A stretch of DNA of 64,000 bases from Mesorhizobium sp. B2-1-1 (GTDB lineage Bacteria > Pseudomonadota > Alphaproteobacteria > Rhizobiales > Rhizobiaceae), in assembly GCF_006442975.2 (NCBI RefSeq), contig NZ_CP083954.1, positions 1,302,001 through 1,366,000 of the forward strand. The letters are read 5' to 3'. Shown here one piece after another: positions 18,505 through 27,470 of the stretch. How positions within the stretch are numbered: the first letter of the stretch is position 1; each line of letters opens with the position of its first letter. The position numbers and the translations under genes are program-made. The notes beneath the pieces are model-generated. The model saw nothing but the letters and a program-made list of their open reading frames with translations. It was not told the origin of the DNA and ran no database searches.

Positions 18505-19212
18505 ATGGCCGAACACACAGTCGCAGCCTTTGACGAAGATCTCGGACAGATCAGCAGGCTGATCCGCGACATGGGCGATCTCGCCTCATCGATGGTCGGC
18601 GGCGCGACCAAGGCGCTCCTGAATTCCGACAACGCGCTCGCCCAGCGCGTCGTCTCCGACGACGCGATCATGGATGCGCGCCAGCGCGAACTCGACGACC
18701 GCGCCATCACCCTGATCGCCAAGCGGCAGCCCATGGCGGACGATCTGCGCCATGTCGTCGGCTCGATCCGCATGGCGGGCGATCTCGAACGCATCGGCGA
18801 TCTCGCCAAGAACATCGCCAAGCGCGTCGGCACCGTCGGCCTTGCCGCCACGCCGCGCGACCTGTCGCACTCCATCGACGCCATGGCGCAGCTTGTGCTG
18901 ATCCAGGTCCAAGGCGTGATCGAGGAGTATGCGGCGCGCGATGCCGCGGCACTTGCCAAGCTGCGCGCCGACGATGAACGCATCGACGTCAAATACACGT
19001 CGGTCTTCCGCGAGCTGCTGACCTACATGATGGAGGATCCGCGCAACATCACCGCCTGCACGCATCTTTTGTTCTGCGCCAAGAATCTCGAGCGCATCGG
19101 CGATCACGTGACCAACATTGCCGAAAATGCCTATTATGTGCTGACCGGCACGCAATTGCCCGCCAATCGCCCGAAGCAGGACGAGACGGCGATGTCGGCG
19201 CCAGCGGCTTGA
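18505..19212 (+). CDS. phoU: Phosphate signalling protein PhoU
   Basis: 235 residues, two repeats of a three-helix bundle. The metal-cluster motifs are visible: DLERIGDLAKNIAKRV in repeat 1 and NLERIGDHVTNIAENA in repeat 2. It links Pst transport to the PhoR/PhoB system and represses the Pho regulon when phosphate is plentiful. It follows pstB by 25 bases in the same operon. Confidence 0.96.
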   Translation: MAEHTVAAFDEDLGQISRLIRDMGDLASSMVGGATKALLNSDNALAQRVVSDDAIMDARQRELDDRAITLIAKRQPMADDLRHVVGSIRMAGDLERIGDLAKNIAKRVGTVGLAATPRDLSHSIDAMAQLVLIQVQGVIEEYAARDAAALAKLRADDERIDVKYTSVFRELLTYMMEDPRNITACTHLLFCAKNLERIGDHVTNIAENAYYVLTGTQLPANRPKQDETAMSAPAA

Positions 19213-19231
19213 CGGCAGGGGTGACCAGTCG

Positions 19232-19921
19232 ATGATCGCGCCACGCATCATGGTGGTGGAGGACGAGGAGCCGCTGGGTGTGCTGCTCCGTTACAATCTG
19301 GAATCGGAGGGTTATCAGGTAGAGGTGGTGACGCGCGGCGACGAAGCCGAGATCCGCTTGCAGGAGAATGTCCCTGACCTTCTTGTGCTCGACTGGATGG
19401 TGCCGGCGGTGTCCGGCATCGAGCTCTGCCGCCGTCTCCGCATGCGGCCCGAGACCGAGCGGCTGCCGATCATCATGCTGACGGCGCGCGGCGAGGAAAG
19501 CGACCGGGTGCGCGGTCTCTCCACCGGCGCCGACGACTATCTGGTCAAGCCGTTCTCAACGCCGGAATTCATGGCACGCGTCAAGGCGCTGCTGCGCCGC
19601 GCCAAGCCCGAAGTTCTGTCCAGCGTGCTCAAGGTCGGCGACATCGTGCTCGACCGTGAATCGCACCGGGTCTACCGCAAGAAAAGCGAGATCCGGCTCG
19701 GGCCGACCGAGTTCCGCCTGCTCGAATTCATGATGCGACATCCCGGCCGCGTGTTCTCGCGCAGCCAACTGCTCGACAATGTCTGGGGCGAAACGATCTA
19801 TATCGACGAGCGCACCGTGGACGTGCATGTCGGCCGGCTGCGCAAGGCGGTCAACAATGGCCGCATGCCTGACGTGATCCGCACCATTCGGGGCGCGGGG
19901 TATGCGATTCGCGAAGACTAG
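19232..19921 (+). CDS. phoB: Phosphate regulon response regulator PhoB
   Basis: 229 residues. N-terminal receiver with phosphoacceptor Asp54 (LLVLDWMVPAVSG) and Lys in LVKPFSTPEF, then an OmpR-type winged helix (GPTEFRLLEFMMRHPGRVFSR, TVDVHVGRLRKAV, IRTIRGAGYAI). It binds Pho boxes such as that at 14604-14632, so this operon is likely autoregulated. phoU ends 19 bases upstream. The convergent ROK gene ends only seven bases away, leaving no room for a terminator between them. Confidence 0.96.
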   Translation: MIAPRIMVVEDEEPLGVLLRYNLESEGYQVEVVTRGDEAEIRLQENVPDLLVLDWMVPAVSGIELCRRLRMRPETERLPIIMLTARGEESDRVRGLSTGADDYLVKPFSTPEFMARVKALLRRAKPEVLSSVLKVGDIVLDRESHRVYRKKSEIRLGPTEFRLLEFMMRHPGRVFSRSQLLDNVWGETIYIDERTVDVHVGRLRKAVNNGRMPDVIRTIRGAGYAIRED

Positions 19922-19928
19922 GGATATG

Positions 19929-21170
19929 TCACGCAACGTTCTCGCCCACGCCTGATTTCGCCTGTGCCCCCGGCGCGAAAATCTCCTGGTCGACGAAGGT
20001 CAGCGCGCGCATGGCGCAGCCCTCGCGGATCAGTGGCAGTTCGTTCGGCTCGGTGTCGAAGGAAATCGATTTCGAGTGCTGGCCGCCGGCGGTCTGGGCA
20101 ATGGCCTCGCGCAGAGCCGGCTCGATCAGGTCGAAGGCGGCGGCGCTGACGCCGACCATGGCGACCGGCGCCGGATCGATCAGCGCGAACAGGCTGCCAA
20201 GGCCGTAACCCAGCGCCTCGCCGGCCTTGCGGTAGGCTTCGCGCTCCGGCCCGTCCTTTTCGCGCGCCGAGGCCGCCAGGGTGCGCATGTCGGCGTCGCT
20301 GACGTCGACGGGCTCGGTGTCCTCGCCAAGCTGCCTCGCGTTGCGCCAGATGGCATAGTTGCCGGCATAGGCCTCGACGCAGCCGCGCCGCCCGCAGCGG
20401 CAGAGCGCCCCGCCGGGGCGATGGATCATGTGGCCGAACTCGCCTCCGGATGAATGGGTGCCGGTGAACAGTTCACCCTTCAGCACCAAGCCCATGCCGA
20501 TGCCGTGCGACAAAAGGATGGCGATGAAGTCGTCGCGGTAGCGCTGGGGATCGCGCCAGCGCAGCGCCACCGCCATCATGTTGCAATCGTTCTCCATGGT
20601 GGCGGGAATGCCGAACTCGGCCTCCAGTATGTCGGCGAAGGCGATGTCGGTCTGCGGCGTGATCGGCGACCACAGCATGGTGCGCGCATCCGTGTCGGTG
20701 ATGCCCTGGATCGCCAGCGCGATACGGGCGATGCTGCCGACGTCGAGGTCGGGATCCTCGAACCGCCGCCTGACGATGGCCACGCATTCGCCGATCAGCG
20801 CCTCGCGCGACAGGGTGAGCGTGTCCAGCCGGCGCTGCTCTTCAGATATCACCTGGCCGGCATAGTCGATGACGGCGACGGAGAGAAAATTCAGCGACAG
20901 CACCACGGTCATCACCGCCGCGGCTTCAGGGTTGAGGCTGAGGCCGACCTGCGGCCGGCCGCGTTTCAGCGCACCGGCCTCGCTCGGCTTGCTCTGCGCC
21001 AGGATGCCTTCGCCAATCAGGTGGGAGGAGATCGCCGATATGGTGGAATGGCTGAGCCCGGTGGTCGCGGCAATCTCGGTGCGCGAGGGCTGCCCGGCAC
21101 GGCGCACGGCCGCGATCACCATCGCCCGGTTGCGTCGGCGCAAATCGTCGTGGCGGATTCCGACCGACAT
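19929..21170 (-). CDS. ROK-family transcriptional repressor (XylR type)
   Basis: 413 residues. N-terminal MarR-like winged helix (about 15-70: [20 protein letters not shown], then [18 protein letters not shown]), followed by a ROK sugar-kinase-like domain with the ROK zinc motif [17 protein letters not shown] and GHMIHRPGG. It is divergent from xylFHG, so it is probably the local xylose-responsive repressor; the effector is inferred from context. ATG 21170 was chosen; 19 further open codons upstream are less likely. Confidence 0.88.
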   Translation of the reverse strand: MSVGIRHDDLRRRNRAMVIAAVRRAGQPSRTEIAATTGLSHSTISAISSHLIGEGILAQSKPSEAGALKRGRPQVGLSLNPEAAAVMTVVLSLNFLSVAVIDYAGQVISEEQRRLDTLTLSREALIGECVAIVRRRFEDPDLDVGSIARIALAIQGITDTDARTMLWSPITPQTDIAFADILEAEFGIPATMENDCNMMAVALRWRDPQRYRDDFIAILLSHGIGMGLVLKGELFTGTHSSGGEFGHMIHRPGGALCRCGRRGCVEAYAGNYAIWRNARQLGEDTEPVDVSDADMRTLAASAREKDGPEREAYRKAGEALGYGLGSLFALIDPAPVAMVGVSAAAFDLIEPALREAIAQTAGGQHSKSISFDTEPNELPLIREGCAMRALTFVDQEIFAPGAQAKSGVGENVA

Positions 21171-21259
21171 GTTTCTCGCATCCTCCCCGTCGCCGCGTTC
21201 TCTCCCCAGGATCCCGACGACCGTCAAATACTGGCAGAACCGGCCTTGGCTGTCATTAT

Positions 21260-21280
21260 TTATTCCGGAGCTCGAAAAAA
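21260..21280. promoter_or_regulatory. Candidate ROK/XylR operator, upstream copy
   Basis: The right arm CTCGAAAAAA (21271-21280) is identical to that of the perfect operator at 21344-21364, while the left arm matches at only 6 of 10 positions. The two right arms are 84 bases apart, close to eight helical turns, so both sites lie on the same DNA face. Confidence 0.5.
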
Positions 21281-21343
21281 ATTCACGAGGACATCAAAAT
21301 ACATCAGAATCGACGTTGACAGCGTTCCGACGATGGACCAGTG

Positions 21344-21364
21344 TTTTTTCGAGGCTCGAAAAAA
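21344..21364. promoter_or_regulatory. Candidate ROK/XylR operator, perfect copy
   Basis: Perfect inverted repeat with arms TTTTTTCGAG (21344-21353) and CTCGAAAAAA (21355-21364) around a central G. A-tract-flanked palindromes of about 21 bp are typical of ROK-family repressors. It lies 65 bases before xylF and 174 bases from the divergent repressor start. Confidence 0.8.
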
Positions 21365-21429
21365 TAGAGCCTTTGTGCCGGCCTACGGGCCTGTTTGGTC
21401 GCGCCATACGCGGCGCAGGGAGGATTAAG

Positions 21430-22470
21430 ATGAAGAGATTCACAGCCGCCATCCTGGCGGGTGTCGCCATGTCGCTGACGCTCGCGTCGGTCGCGCAGGC
21501 GAAGGACAAGGTCATCGGCGTTTCCTGGTCGAACTTCCAGGAAGAGCGCTGGAAGACCGACGAGGCCGCCATGAAGAAGGCGATCGAAGCCGCCGGCGAC
21601 AAGTATATTTCCGCCGACGCCCAGTCCAATCCCGGCAAGCAGCTCACCGACGTCGAGAGCCTGATCTCCCAGGGCGCCAATTCGCTGATCATCCTGGCGC
21701 AGGACGCCTCCGCCATCGGCCCGGCGGTGCAGAAGGCGCTCGACGAAGGCATTCCGGTCGTCGGCTATGACCGCCTGATCGAGAACAAGGACGTCTTCTA
21801 TCTGACCTTCGACAACAAGGAAGTCGGCCGCATGCAGGCCCGCGAAGTGTTCAAGGTGAAGCCGGAAGGCAACTACGTCTTCATCAAGGGCTCGGGTGCC
21901 GATCCGAATGCCGATTTCCTGTTCTCGGGCTCCATGGAAGTGCTCAAGGACGCCATCGACAGCGGCAAGATCAAGAATGTCGGCGAAGCCTATACGGATG
22001 GCTGGCTGCCGGCCAACGCGCAGAAGAACATGGAGCAGTTCCTGACCGCCAACGACAACAAGGTCGACGCGGTGGTCGCGGCCAATGACGGCACTGCCGG
22101 CGGCGTCGTCGCGGCGCTGACGGCTCAAGGCCTGGCCGGTACCGTTCCGGTCTCGGGCCAGGACGGCGACCACGCGGCGCTGAACCGCATCGCGCTCGGC
22201 ACGCAGACCGTGTCGGTGTGGAAGGACGCGCGTGAACTCGGCAAGAATGCCGCCGAGATCGCCTCGCAGCTGGCCGACGGCAAGAAGATGACCGATATCG
22301 CCGGCGTCAAGGACTTCACAACGCCCGGTGGGAACACCGTCAAATCGCTGTTCCTGACCCCGGTTGCGATCACCAAGGACAATCTCAACGTCGTCATCGA
22401 CGCCGGCTGGATCAAGAAAGACGAGGTCTGTGCCGGCGTCGCGGCGGGCAGCGTAGCGGCCTGCAACTGA
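21430..22470 (+). CDS. xylF: Xylose-type ABC transporter, periplasmic binding protein
   Basis: 346 residues with signal peptide [20 protein letters not shown] (cleavage near AQA-KD). The mature protein reads as a XylF-type periplasmic binding protein of the ribose/xylose class: [60 protein letters not shown] and [18 protein letters not shown] 21430 follows GGGAGGATTAAG. The long open frame upstream covers the operators and is not coding. First gene of xylFHG; D-xylose is the likely ligand. Confidence 0.92.
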   Translation: MKRFTAAILAGVAMSLTLASVAQAKDKVIGVSWSNFQEERWKTDEAAMKKAIEAAGDKYISADAQSNPGKQLTDVESLISQGANSLIILAQDASAIGPAVQKALDEGIPVVGYDRLIENKDVFYLTFDNKEVGRMQAREVFKVKPEGNYVFIKGSGADPNADFLFSGSMEVLKDAIDSGKIKNVGEAYTDGWLPANAQKNMEQFLTANDNKVDAVVAANDGTAGGVVAALTAQGLAGTVPVSGQDGDHAALNRIALGTQTVSVWKDARELGKNAAEIASQLADGKKMTDIAGVKDFTTPGGNTVKSLFLTPVAITKDNLNVVIDAGWIKKDEVCAGVAAGSVAACN

Positions 22471-22489
22471 TCTTCCATTTCATGCGATG

Positions 22490-22521
22490 AACGCCGCGGC
22501 TGCCAAGCCGCGGCGTTTTTT
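22490..22521 (+). terminator. Hairpin with T run between xylF and xylH
   Basis: Perfect 11-bp stem AACGCCGCGGC (22490-22500) and GCCGCGGCGTT (22507-22517), 6-base loop, followed by TTTTC. It has full intrinsic-terminator form yet lies inside the operon, so it probably lets only part of the transcripts reach xylHG. Confidence 0.85.
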
Positions 22522-22612
22522 CAAGAAGATTTGTTTTTCCGCCCCGGGCGGGTAACTTCTAGGCTGGCTTCCGGCATCCCGCATCGGACGGGCAGGCCGG
22601 TGGGAGAAAATC

Positions 22613-23965
22613 ATGACCGATACGACGTCCAACCCGCAGGCCGACACCGCGCGTGCGTCGGAACTCGGCGCCGTCGCCCGGTTCCTTAAGGCGACCGAGA
22701 TCGACACGCGCATGCTCGGCATGATCGGCGCGCTGCTGCTGATCTGGATCGGGTTGCATGTCTTGTCCAGCCTGCGTCTCGGCGTCAATCCGCTCGATTT
22801 CGACAGCCGTACCTTTCTCACGCCGCGCAATCTGTGGAACCTGTCGGTGCAGACCTCGGCCGTCGCCATCATGGCCTGCGGCATGGTGCTGGTCATCGTC
22901 ATGCGCAATATCGATCTGTCCGTCGGTTCCGCCGAAGGGTTGATCGGCATGGTCATGGGCTTCGCCCAGGTGCATTTCCTAGTGCGCTTCGTCGGGCTTG
23001 AGCTTGGCAACCCATGGATCTGGGTGCTGGCGCTGGTCATCGGCCTGGTGCTCGGTCTGTTGATCGGCGCCTTCCAGGGCTTTGTCATCGCCTATCTCGA
23101 AGTGCCGGCCTTTATCGTGACGCTGGGCGGGCTTCTGGTCTGGCGCGGTGCGGCATGGTGGGTTACCAGCGGCCAGACGGTGGCGCCGCTCAACGCGACG
23201 TTCCAGCTGATGGGCGGCGGCCCGGCCGGATCGATCGGCGCGACCTGGAGCTGGGTGGTCGGTATCGCCGCCTGCCTTGCGGTGGTGCTTGCGCTGTTCA
23301 ACGGGCGGGTACAGCGCAAGCGCTTCCGTTTCCCGCTGCGTCCGATCTGGGCCGAGACGCTGATCGGCGTGCTGACCTGCGCCGTCATCATGGGCGCGGT
23401 TTGGCTGGCCAATTCCTATCCGTGGCCAGTCGGCATCGTGAACAGATATGCAGCCGCCAACAACATAACCGTGCCCGAGGGCGGCCTGTTCATCGCCCAC
23501 GGCATCGCCATACCGGTGCTGATGGCCATCGCCGTCGGGCTGGTCATGACCTTCATCACCAAACGCACCCGTTTTGGTCGCTATGTCTTTGCCATTGGCG
23601 GCAATCCGGAAGCAGCCAACCTCGCCGGCATCAATACACGCTGGATCACGATGAAAGTGTTCATGATCATGGGCGTGCTGGCCACGATCGCCGCCGCGAT
23701 CTCGTCAGCCCGGCAGAACTCGGCCACCAACGTGCTCGGAACGCTCGATGAATTGCTGGTGATCGCGGCGGCCGTCATCGGCGGCACATCGCTCGCCGGC
23801 GGTTCGGGAACAATCATCGGCGCCATGCTGGGCGCGCTTTTGATGCAGTCGCTGCAATCCGGCATGGTGCTGCTTGGCGTCGACTCGCCGCTGCAGAGCA
23901 TCGTCGTCGGCGCCGTGCTGGTCATCGCGGTGTGGCTCGACACCGTCTATCGCAAACGCGTTTGA
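22613..23965 (+). CDS. xylH: Xylose-type ABC transporter, permease
   Basis: 450 residues, more than ten hydrophobic segments, and of the longer XylH type. A branched-chain/ribose-type permease core is seen: SVQTSAVAIMACGMVLVIVM, NIDLSVGSAEGLIGM, EVPAFIVTLGGLLVWRGAAW, NPEAANLAGINTRW and AAAVIGGTSLAGGSGTIIGA. ATG 22613 follows GTGGGAGAAAATC. It forms the membrane channel with XylG as ATPase. Confidence 0.92.
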   Translation: MTDTTSNPQADTARASELGAVARFLKATEIDTRMLGMIGALLLIWIGLHVLSSLRLGVNPLDFDSRTFLTPRNLWNLSVQTSAVAIMACGMVLVIVMRNIDLSVGSAEGLIGMVMGFAQVHFLVRFVGLELGNPWIWVLALVIGLVLGLLIGAFQGFVIAYLEVPAFIVTLGGLLVWRGAAWWVTSGQTVAPLNATFQLMGGGPAGSIGATWSWVVGIAACLAVVLALFNGRVQRKRFRFPLRPIWAETLIGVLTCAVIMGAVWLANSYPWPVGIVNRYAAANNITVPEGGLFIAHGIAIPVLMAIAVGLVMTFITKRTRFGRYVFAIGGNPEAANLAGINTRWITMKVFMIMGVLATIAAAISSARQNSATNVLGTLDELLVIAAAVIGGTSLAGGSGTIIGAMLGALLMQSLQSGMVLLGVDSPLQSIVVGAVLVIAVWLDTVYRKRV

Positions 23966-23980
23966 GGGAGGAGGACAATC

Positions 23981-24781
23981 ATGGCTGACAGGATCGCTCC
24001 CGCCGGCAACCCGCTGGTCGACATGCGCAACATCTCAATCGCGTTCGGCGGCATTCGCGCCGTCGACGATGCCTCGATCGATCTTTTCCCCGGCGAGGTC
24101 GTGGCCCTGCTCGGCCATAACGGCGCCGGCAAGTCGACACTGATCAAGATCCTGTCGGGCGCCTACAAGCGTGACGCGGGCCAAATCTTCGTCAACGGCG
24201 AAGAGGCTTCGATCTCCAACCCGCGCGATGCCAAGAAATACGGCATCGAGACGATCTACCAGACCCTGGCGCTCGCCGATAATGTCGACGCCGCCGCCAA
24301 CCTGTTCCTCGGCCGCGAGCTGAGGACCGCCTGGGGCACGCTCGATGATGTCGCCATGGAGGCCGAGGCGCGCAAGGTGATGGGCAGGCTCAATCCCCGC
24401 TTCCAGCGCTTCAAGGAGCCGGTGATCAAGCTGTCGGGCGGACAGCGGCAGTCGGTGGCGATCGCACGCGCGATCCTGTTCAACGCCCGCATCCTGATCA
24501 TGGACGAGCCGACGGCAGCACTTGGACCGCAGGAAACGGCCCAGGTCGGGGAACTGGTCAGGCAGCTCAAGTCCGACGGCATCGGCATCTTCCTGATCAG
24601 CCATGACATTCACGACGTATTCGAACTGGCCGACCGGGTGTGCGTCATGAAAAACGGCCAGGTCGTCGGCACTGCCCGCACCACCGATGTGACCCAGGAC
24701 GAGGTGCTGGGCATGATCATCCTGGGCAAATGTCCGCCTGGCGCCATTCCCGGACCAGGCGCGTTGAAGATCGCTGCCTGA
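23981..24781 (+). CDS. xylG: Xylose-type ABC transporter, ATPase with a single ABC domain
   Basis: 266 residues with one nucleotide-binding domain: Walker [10 protein letters not shown] (45-53), signature LSGGQRQSV (about 150), Walker [15 protein letters not shown]-loop [16 protein letters not shown]. coli XylG has two fused ABC domains in about 510 residues, so this is the short form, which would act as a homodimer. Such short forms are common in rhizobial sugar importers. No xylA or xylB follows. Confidence 0.88.
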   Translation: MADRIAPAGNPLVDMRNISIAFGGIRAVDDASIDLFPGEVVALLGHNGAGKSTLIKILSGAYKRDAGQIFVNGEEASISNPRDAKKYGIETIYQTLALADNVDAAANLFLGRELRTAWGTLDDVAMEAEARKVMGRLNPRFQRFKEPVIKLSGGQRQSVAIARAILFNARILIMDEPTAALGPQETAQVGELVRQLKSDGIGIFLISHDIHDVFELADRVCVMKNGQVVGTARTTDVTQDEVLGMIILGKCPPGAIPGPGALKIAA

Positions 24782-24894
24782 AGCCTGCTGGCCTGAGCCC
24801 GTTACCGATCTGCCGATCAGGTGATATGCCAGCCGGCGGGATGGCTTGGCCTTGCCATTGTGTTGACCGGGCGACTTGCCCATAAAGGGCTCAC

Positions 24895-24921
24895 ATGCTG
24901 ATAGGCCGCATTATCCGTTGA
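24895..24921 (+). other. Possible eight-codon leader ORF
   Basis: ATG 24895, preceded by AAAGGG at 24884-24889, encodes MLIGRIIR and stops at TGA 24919-24921. That stop overlaps the TTG proposed as start of the CHASE kinase (24918-24920), a TTGA arrangement typical of translational coupling. It may be chance. Confidence 0.25.
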
Positions 24922-26540
24922 AGAAGCTTTTTCCAATCGTCGCTTTCGTTGCCGTTGCGCTGATCAGCATGACAATGGCGGGGTTCGCCTATTTCGCGAC
25001 GCAAGAGGCGGCTCGCATCAAGTTCGACGCGACCGCGGACGATGCGCTCAACCGTATCGAGAGCCGGATCGACCTGCAGCTGTCGCTGCTGCGCTCGTCG
25101 CAAGCCTTGTTCGACGCCCGCAATGGCGACATCTCGCAGAGCGAGTTCAAAGCGTTCTTCAATGCCCTCAATGTCGATACCAATTTCGCCGGCCTGCGCG
25201 GCATCGGCTTTCTCCGGCTGGTGAAAGCAGGCGACGAGGCAACGGTCGAACGCGACATGCTGCATGACCAGGGCGTCAGGCGTGCGATCTATCCGGATAC
25301 GACGCAGCCATGGCGCACGCCCGTTGTGCTGTTCGAGCCGCTCGATCCGTCCAACAAGGCCAGCATCGGCTATGACATGTTCACCGAGCCCGTGCGGCGC
25401 GCGGCAATCGAGAAGGCAATGGCAGATGACCAGCAGCACGCGAGCGGGCTGGTGCAACTCGGCCAGGACACGGGTGCAGCACAGACCTTCACCGGCTTTC
25501 TCGTCTTCGTGCGGCTCAACGTCGAGACCGCACCTGATGCCATAAACGCATCGCGATCCTCGACGGTAGGCTTTCTCTACGCGGCCTTCCGGGCCAGGGA
25601 GCTGTTCCAGATCGCGCTCAGCCGTGCGCCGCTGCTGCCCGTCAACACCGAAATCTACGATGGCGGCGTCGATCCGGATCATCTGCTGTTCCGGTCGGAG
25701 ACACCGCCCGTCTCGGGCTTTGGCGACAGGCTGCTGGTCACCCGCAAGATCAGCGTGGCGGGCCGGCCGTGGACCGTGCAGTTCAGGCCGACAAGCGCCT
25801 TCTCGCAGCCATCGTCGCGGGCCATCCCGATCATGCTCGGCCTGTTCGGGCTGCTGCTGGCCGGCGCCATCGCGCTTGTCGCGCGCTATCAGGAGCGAGC
25901 CTACGAGGCAGCATCGCTGCTGCATGAGACGACGGAAAAGAGCCTGCTCGAAAAGGATTTGATGCTGCAGGAGATGAAGCATCGCATCAAGAATTCGATC
26001 ACGCGAGTGCTGGCGATCGCGCGCCAGACCGCGTCACGTGCCAGCGACGTCAATGAGTTCTCGGCATCTTTCTCGGCCCGGCTACAGGCAATGGCCGCGT
26101 CCCAGGACATGCTGACGCGCTCGCGCTGGCAGAAGGCGGATCTCGGCGATCTCCTGCGCATCGAGCTTGGCCAAGTGTTCGGAAAGGAGCTGCCGGAAGA
26201 GCTTTTGTCCGGGCCGGAGGTGCTGCTTGACGAAACCACGACGCAGGCACTGGGCCTCACCTTTCACGAACTGGCAACGAATGCGCTGAAATATGGCGAG
26301 GCCGGCAATACGGTCGGCGCCCTCAGGATCGAATGGTCGGTCGAAGGGCGCGGGCGTGACCGGGTCTTGGCTCTGAGCTGGCAGGAAACCGGGCAGAAGA
26401 AGGTCGACGCCCCGGCCACGACCGGCTTCGGCACCAAATTGATCGACCTCAATGTCACGCGTGAGCTGCGTGGCACGATCCACCGCGATTATCGCGATGA
26501 CGGATTGAATGTGGAAATCAGGATTCCGCTGCCGGCGTGA
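24918..26540 (+). CDS. CHASE-domain HWE-family sensor histidine kinase
   Basis: 540 residues. TM1 at about 3-25 (LFPIVAFVAVALISMTMAGF), a periplasmic CHASE domain (about 40-260; YPDTTQPWRTPVVLFEPLD region), TM2 near 305-325 (IPIMLGLFGLLLAGAIALVA), then a HWE kinase: His355 in MKHRIKN, N box HELATNALKYGE and the WQE of LALSWQETG. HWE kinases often feed PhyR in the general stress response, and the phyR locus lies 2.5 kb downstream. The start is uncertain: TTG 24918 gives MKKLFPIV; the frame is open to TTG 24876. No EcfG promoter was seen here. Confidence 0.85.
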   Translation: MKKLFPIVAFVAVALISMTMAGFAYFATQEAARIKFDATADDALNRIESRIDLQLSLLRSSQALFDARNGDISQSEFKAFFNALNVDTNFAGLRGIGFLRLVKAGDEATVERDMLHDQGVRRAIYPDTTQPWRTPVVLFEPLDPSNKASIGYDMFTEPVRRAAIEKAMADDQQHASGLVQLGQDTGAAQTFTGFLVFVRLNVETAPDAINASRSSTVGFLYAAFRARELFQIALSRAPLLPVNTEIYDGGVDPDHLLFRSETPPVSGFGDRLLVTRKISVAGRPWTVQFRPTSAFSQPSSRAIPIMLGLFGLLLAGAIALVARYQERAYEAASLLHETTEKSLLEKDLMLQEMKHRIKNSITRVLAIARQTASRASDVNEFSASFSARLQAMAASQDMLTRSRWQKADLGDLLRIELGQVFGKELPEELLSGPEVLLDETTTQALGLTFHELATNALKYGEAGNTVGALRIEWSVEGRGRDRVLALSWQETGQKKVDAPATTGFGTKLIDLNVTRELRGTIHRDYRDDGLNVEIRIPLPA

Positions 26541-26696
26541 ATGCCATCGGGCCTTGGCGGAATCGCTCCAGGCTTCCCGCGGCGGCCAATAAATTGCCGC
26601 ACCGCTGCCGGGTTCGCGAATGAGCCCGACAGCGGCGATTCAAGTTGCTCGGAGCGGTTCAGCGTCTGATAGATCGCCGATCCGCTCCTTGCTCGC

Positions 26697-26739
26697 AATT
26701 CCGGCGGGAAAACCGCTCCGCGCTTTTCCCGCCGGAATT
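26697..26739. repeat. 16-bp perfect inverted repeat (REP-like, probable terminator)
   Basis: AATTCCGGCGGGAAAA (26697-26712), an 11-base spacer, then TTTTCCCGCCGGAATT (26724-26739). It lies four bases past the stop of the lipoprotein gene and between convergent genes. Further inverted segments (GGAGCGG/CCGCTCC at about 26651-26687 and CGCTGCCGGG/CCCGACAGCG at about 26605-26636) fill the rest of the 26541-26742 gap, which has no gene. Confidence 0.8.
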
Positions 26740-26742
26740 ACC

Positions 26743-26988
26743 TTAGTTGCAGCGAGCCGTGTAGATGCGACCCCGATGATCGCGATACTGGCAGTATCCA
26801 TTGCGCAGGTTGCGGACCAGCAGGCCGGAGCCGGCACCGACGGCCGCGCCGATCAGCGCGCCCTTGCCGCCGCCGACCAAGCCGCCCACGCCGGCGCCGA
26901 TCAAGCCGCCGCCGACGACATCCTGCTCGGTCGAGGTACAGCCGCTGACGGCGACCACGGCAGCCATGGCAATAAGAATTTTCCGCAT
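26743..26988 (-). CDS. Glycine-zipper outer-membrane lipoprotein
   Basis: 81 residues. Lipoprotein signal MRKILIAMAAVVAVSGC with lipobox VSGC and Cys17 as the acylated residue. A glycine zipper follows (GGGLIGAGVGGLVGGGKGAL, then GAAVGAGSGLL), similar to YMGG/17-kDa antigen-type lipoproteins, and the end CQYRDHRGRIYTARCN carries a cysteine pair. ATG 26988 follows GAGGAGTGACCCT. Probably stabilises the envelope; role not proven. Confidence 0.8.
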   Translation of the reverse strand: MRKILIAMAAVVAVSGCTSTEQDVVGGGLIGAGVGGLVGGGKGALIGAAVGAGSGLLVRNLRNGYCQYRDHRGRIYTARCN

Positions 26989-27170
26989 AGGGTCACTCCT
27001 CACTTCGTGTCCTCACTTTAATAAGCTCCAGCCGTCACTTAGCATGAAAAAACGACCTTTGCTGCTCCAATTTATTGTTGGTGAAGAGAGTCTTTTTCTG
27101 GGCGCAGCTTTCCGATGCCTCGGCCGCCGAAAAACCCGAGCGATGTGCGCGCGCGAACGTGGGGGCGGGA

Positions 27171-27341
27171 TCAGGCCAGCTGGGACAGGGCGATCAGGAC
27201 AATTGCCGCGGCCAACGCCGGAGCGACGATGGGCAGGATGCCATGAGCAACCGGCGATGCCGTGGATGTCTCGGGATCCTGGAATTCGCCCATCGAAATG
27301 CGAGCGGCCTGCTCGAGTCTGTTGATATCGGCGACCGTCAA
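27171..27341 (-). CDS. Hypothetical small membrane protein
   Basis: 56 residues if TTG 27341 is the start, chosen because AGGAG lies four bases upstream. A charged N-terminus (TVADINRLEQAARISMGEFQ) is followed by one C-terminal hydrophobic helix (ILPIVAPALAAAIVLIALSQ). The open frame extends back to 27407 but that part looks non-coding. No EcfG promoter found. Function unknown. Confidence 0.45.
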   Translation of the reverse strand: MTVADINRLEQAARISMGEFQDPETSTASPVAHGILPIVAPALAAAIVLIALSQLA

Positions 27342-27470
27342 GGCGCTCCTCCCCACTATGCTGCGGCAAAGCCCTCGAAAGCATGCTCGTCGGCTCGGCA
27401 GTTCCATCGGTATCTGGCAAAAACAGCATCTGCTTCTATGGTGAACAGCCGGTTAAAAAATGGCGGTCGC

